Assembly: GCF_033962415.1 (NCBI RefSeq)
Contig: NZ_JAVIKH010000012.1
Coordinates: 1 to 64,000 of the forward strand
Length of the DNA stretch: 64,000 nt
From: Candidatus Cetobacterium colombiensis
GTDB taxonomy: Bacteria > Fusobacteriota > Fusobacteriia > Fusobacteriales > Fusobacteriaceae
Direction of reading: 5' to 3'
The notes beneath the pieces were generated by a model. The model did not search any database, was not told the DNA's origin, and was given only the letters and a program-made list of their open reading frames with translations. The stretch's first letter is position 1, and each line of letters opens with the position of its first letter. Positions 62,003 to 64,000 of this stretch are shown here, in pieces. Made by a program: the position numbers and the translations under genes.

Positions 62003-63010
62003 ATGGCAGTTAAAGTAGCGATTAATGGATTCGGAAGAATTGGAAGATTAGCATTAAGATTAATGATGAACAACCCTGAGTTTGAGGTAGTAGCAATAAA
62101 CGACTTAACAGACGCAAAAACTCTTGCTCACCTTTTCAAGTATGACTCAGCACAAGGTAGATTCAACGGAACTATCGAGGTTATCGAAGGAGGGTTCTCA
62201 GTTAACGGAAAAGAAATTAAAGTTTTAGCTGATAGAGATCCTAAAAACTTACCATGGGGAGAATTAAACGTAGACGTTGTTCTTGAGTGTACTGGATTCT
62301 TCACTTCTCAAGAGAAGGCTGGACTTCACTTAGAGGCTGGAGCTAAGAAAGTTGTTATCTCTGCACCTGCAACAGGAGATATCAAAACTGTAGTTTACAA
62401 CGTAAACCACGAAATTTTAGACGGTTCAGAAACAGTAATTTCTGGAGCTTCTTGTACAACTAACTGTTTAGCACCAATGGCTAACGTATTAAACAACGAG
62501 TTTGGAGTTGTAGAAGGATTAATGACTACTATCCACGCTTACACTAATGACCAAAACACATTAGATGGACCACACGGTAAAGGAGATTTAAGAAGAGGAA
62601 GAGCTGCTGCTGCAAACATCGTTCCTAACACAACTGGAGCTGCAAAAGCTATCGGATTAGTAATCCCTTCATTAGCTGGAAAATTAGATGGAGCTGCTCA
62701 AAGAGTACCAGTAATCACTGGATCATTAACTGAGTTAGTAACTGTTTTAGAGAAGCCAGTAACTGTTGCTGAAATCAACGCTGCTATGAAAGCTGCTGCA
62801 AACGAGTCATTCGGATACACTGAAGAAGAGTTAGTATCTTCTGATATCATCGGAATCGAGTTCGGATCATTATTTGATGCAACTCAAACAAGAGTTATGA
62901 CAGTTGGAGATAAGCAATTAGTTAAAACTGTTGCTTGGTACGATAACGAAATGTCTTATACTGCTCAATTAATAAGAACTTTAAAGTACTTCGTAGAAAT
63001 TTCTAAGTAA
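62003..63010 (+). CDS. gapA: Glyceraldehyde-3-phosphate dehydrogenase
   Basis: A 335-residue glycolytic enzyme. The NAD-binding [12 protein letters not shown] is at 8-19, the catalytic Cys lies in [12 protein letters not shown] (near residue 152), and [12 protein letters not shown] near the end is complete. Codon use is strongly biased (AAC, TTA, GGA), as in highly expressed genes, and GGAGG precedes the ATG. pgk follows after a hairpin. Confidence 0.97.
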   Translation: MAVKVAINGFGRIGRLALRLMMNNPEFEVVAINDLTDAKTLAHLFKYDSAQGRFNGTIEVIEGGFSVNGKEIKVLADRDPKNLPWGELNVDVVLECTGFFTSQEKAGLHLEAGAKKVVISAPATGDIKTVVYNVNHEILDGSETVISGASCTTNCLAPMANVLNNEFGVVEGLMTTIHAYTNDQNTLDGPHGKGDLRRGRAAAANIVPNTTGAAKAIGLVIPSLAGKLDGAAQRVPVITGSLTELVTVLEKPVTVAEINAAMKAAANESFGYTEEELVSSDIIGIEFGSLFDATQTRVMTVGDKQLVKTVAWYDNEMSYTAQLIRTLKYFVEISK

Positions 63011-63044
63011 TTAGAGCATCTAGGAAAAACAGAATAAACAGAAT

Positions 63045-63073
63045 AGCGGAACTATTTAGTTCCGCTTTTTTTT
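63045..63073 (+). terminator. Intercistronic terminator between gapA and pgk
   Basis: A perfect stem (AGCGGAACT / AGTTCCGCT) with a 4-base loop and 8 Ts. It would uncouple gapA from pgk levels, although the genes are adjacent. Confidence 0.85.
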
Positions 63074-63120
63074 AACAAAATATAAATATTCTATATAAAT
63101 TTTTAGGAGGATCATAAAAA

Positions 63121-64000
63121 ATGGCAAAGAAAATTGTAACTGATTTAGATTTAGCTGGAAAAAAAGTTTTAATGAGAGTTGATTTTAACGTTCCAATGAA
63201 AGATGGAAAAATCACTGACGAAAACAGAATCGTAGCTGCTTTACCAACTATAAAATATGTTTTAGAGAACGGTGGAAAAGTAATCGCTTTCTCTCACTTA
63301 GGAAAAGTTAAAGAAGCTGCTGATTTAGAAAAGAGAAACATCGAGCCTGTAGCTAAGAGATTAGCTGAGCTTTTAGGACAACCTGTAACTTTCATCAACG
63401 CTACAAGAGGAGAAGAGTTAGAAAAGGCTGTTGCTAACTTAAAAGATGGAGAAATCTTAATGTTCCAAAACACTAGATTTGAAGATTTAGATGGTAAGAA
63501 AGAATCTAAAAATGATCCTGAGTTAGGAAAATACTGGGCTTCTTTAGGAGATCTATTTGTTAACGATGCATTTGGAACTGCTCACAGAGCTCACGCTTCA
63601 AACGTTGGAATCGCTGCTAACATTGGAGAAGGAAACACTGCTGCTGGATTCTTAATGGAGAAAGAGATTAAGTTTATCGGTGGAGCTGTTGATGCACCTG
63701 AGAGACCTCTTGTTGCTATCTTAGGAGGAGCTAAAGTTTCTGATAAAATTGGAGTTATCGAAAACTTATTAGTTAAAGCTGATAAGATTCTTATTGGTGG
63801 AGCTATGATGTTCACATTCTTCAAAGCTTTAGGAAAAAATACAGGAAAATCTCTTGTTGAAGAGGATAAAGTTGAATTAGCTAAGTCATTATTAGAAAAA
63901 GCTAACGGTAAAATCATTTTACCTATCGATACAGTAGTTTGTAAAGAATTCTCAAACGATGCACCTCACTCAGTTGTATCAGTTGATGCAATTCCTGCTG
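63121..64000 (+). CDS. pgk: Phosphoglycerate kinase, 5' part
   Basis: The reading frame is open from ATG 63121 to the window end (293 codons, of a family length near 395-400), so the gene is cut by the window edge. MRVDFNVPM (about 18-26) is the family signature. FSHLG, NTRFE and [15 protein letters not shown] follow, as does the nucleotide-site segment [10 protein letters not shown]. Transfers phosphate from 1,3-bisphosphoglycerate to ADP, the step after GapA. AGGAGG lies upstream. Highly biased codon use, like gapA. Confidence 0.97.
   Translation, partial: MAKKIVTDLDLAGKKVLMRVDFNVPMKDGKITDENRIVAALPTIKYVLENGGKVIAFSHLGKVKEAADLEKRNIEPVAKRLAELLGQPVTFINATRGEELEKAVANLKDGEILMFQNTRFEDLDGKKESKNDPELGKYWASLGDLFVNDAFGTAHRAHASNVGIAANIGEGNTAAGFLMEKEIKFIGGAVDAPERPLVAILGGAKVSDKIGVIENLLVKADKILIGGAMMFTFFKALGKNTGKSLVEEDKVELAKSLLEKANGKIILPIDTVVCKEFSNDAPHSVVSVDAIPA

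Noticed and set aside
63591-63917. 108-residue open frame antisense to pgk
   Set aside because: The plus strand encodes a continuous, clearly conserved phosphoglycerate kinase; the reverse frame is a codon-bias shadow.

Overview
The window is a compact, AT-rich, almost fully coding bacterial chromosome segment. Shine-Dalgarno sites are strong (AGGAGG type), promoters of the TTGACA-17-TATAAT kind are easy to see, and intrinsic terminators are frequent. A Gram-negative envelope is implied by an ADP-heptose type heptosyltransferase, a beta-barrel outer-membrane protein and an OmpA-like lipoprotein. Many other genes look like those of Firmicutes and other anaerobes (disA/radA, PerR, CsoR, L-box riboswitch, asrABC). 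This mixture, together with the superoxide reductase/rubredoxin pair, points to a fusobacterium (Fusobacteriaceae, perhaps Cetobacterium or Fusobacterium). This is inference from gene content; no 16S gene is present. No mobile elements or CRISPR arrays were seen.

Layout. 1-118: a stable-RNA-like promoter reading left out of the window. 119-3874: a Cys-cluster protein, corA, bioB and bioD. 3913-6743: aspartase with an upstream GntR regulator, then cdd. 6747-9687: deoD, deoB and a BMP-type nucleoside-binding protein, a nucleoside salvage cluster with cdd. 9763-12608: copA-csoR copper efflux operon with a visible operator. 12635-24170: a long minus-strand housekeeping run with genes abutting or overlapping (DUF177, rpmF, plsX, fabH, fabD, acpP, fabF, rnc, Elp3-like radical SAM, rng, coaD, radA, disA). 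24260-29576: ychF, a lysine-riboswitch-controlled NhaC-family transporter, gpmI and tpiA. 29691-33093: an unknown protein, comF-like, Zn ribbon, yraN, rnhB, rluD. 33283-36059: an outer-membrane barrel, an encapsulin nanocompartment with its ferritin-like cargo, and a divergent SigH-like sigma factor. 36098-43232: proS, recG, yebC, a heptosyltransferase, a degenerate uracil-DNA-glycosylase-like protein and a WalJ-like metallo-hydrolase. 43321-44403: an oxidative stress operon perR - superoxide reductase - rubredoxin (the 53-residue rubredoxin is short and easily missed). 44408-46254: GNAT, truA and six tRNA genes behind a strong promoter. 46399-48991: OmpA-like lipoprotein, FMN-binding protein, 5'-nucleotidase-like lipoprotein. 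49109-54633: anaerobic sulfite reductase asrABC followed by an enlarged YeiH-type exporter and two small unknown membrane proteins. 54981-57172: a second RluA-type synthase and a dicarboxylate/amino-acid symporter. 57393-61712: an FUSC/ArAE protein and then a tight operon of amino-acid antiporter, CtlX-type amidino hydrolase and pyruvoyl histidine decarboxylase. 62003-64000: gapA and the 5' part of pgk.

How the genes work together. Three accessory modules stand out. The first is a decarboxylation/antiport operon that likely makes and exports histamine. The second is an oxygen and iron defence set: encapsulated ferritin, and PerR with a class III superoxide reductase and rubredoxin. The third is a sulfite reduction operon physically linked to a putative sulfur-oxyanion exporter with two undescribed partners. 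Lysine uptake is controlled by an L-box whose terminator and aptamer helix are mutually exclusive. Lower glycolysis genes are split between tpiA-gpmI and gapA-pgk.
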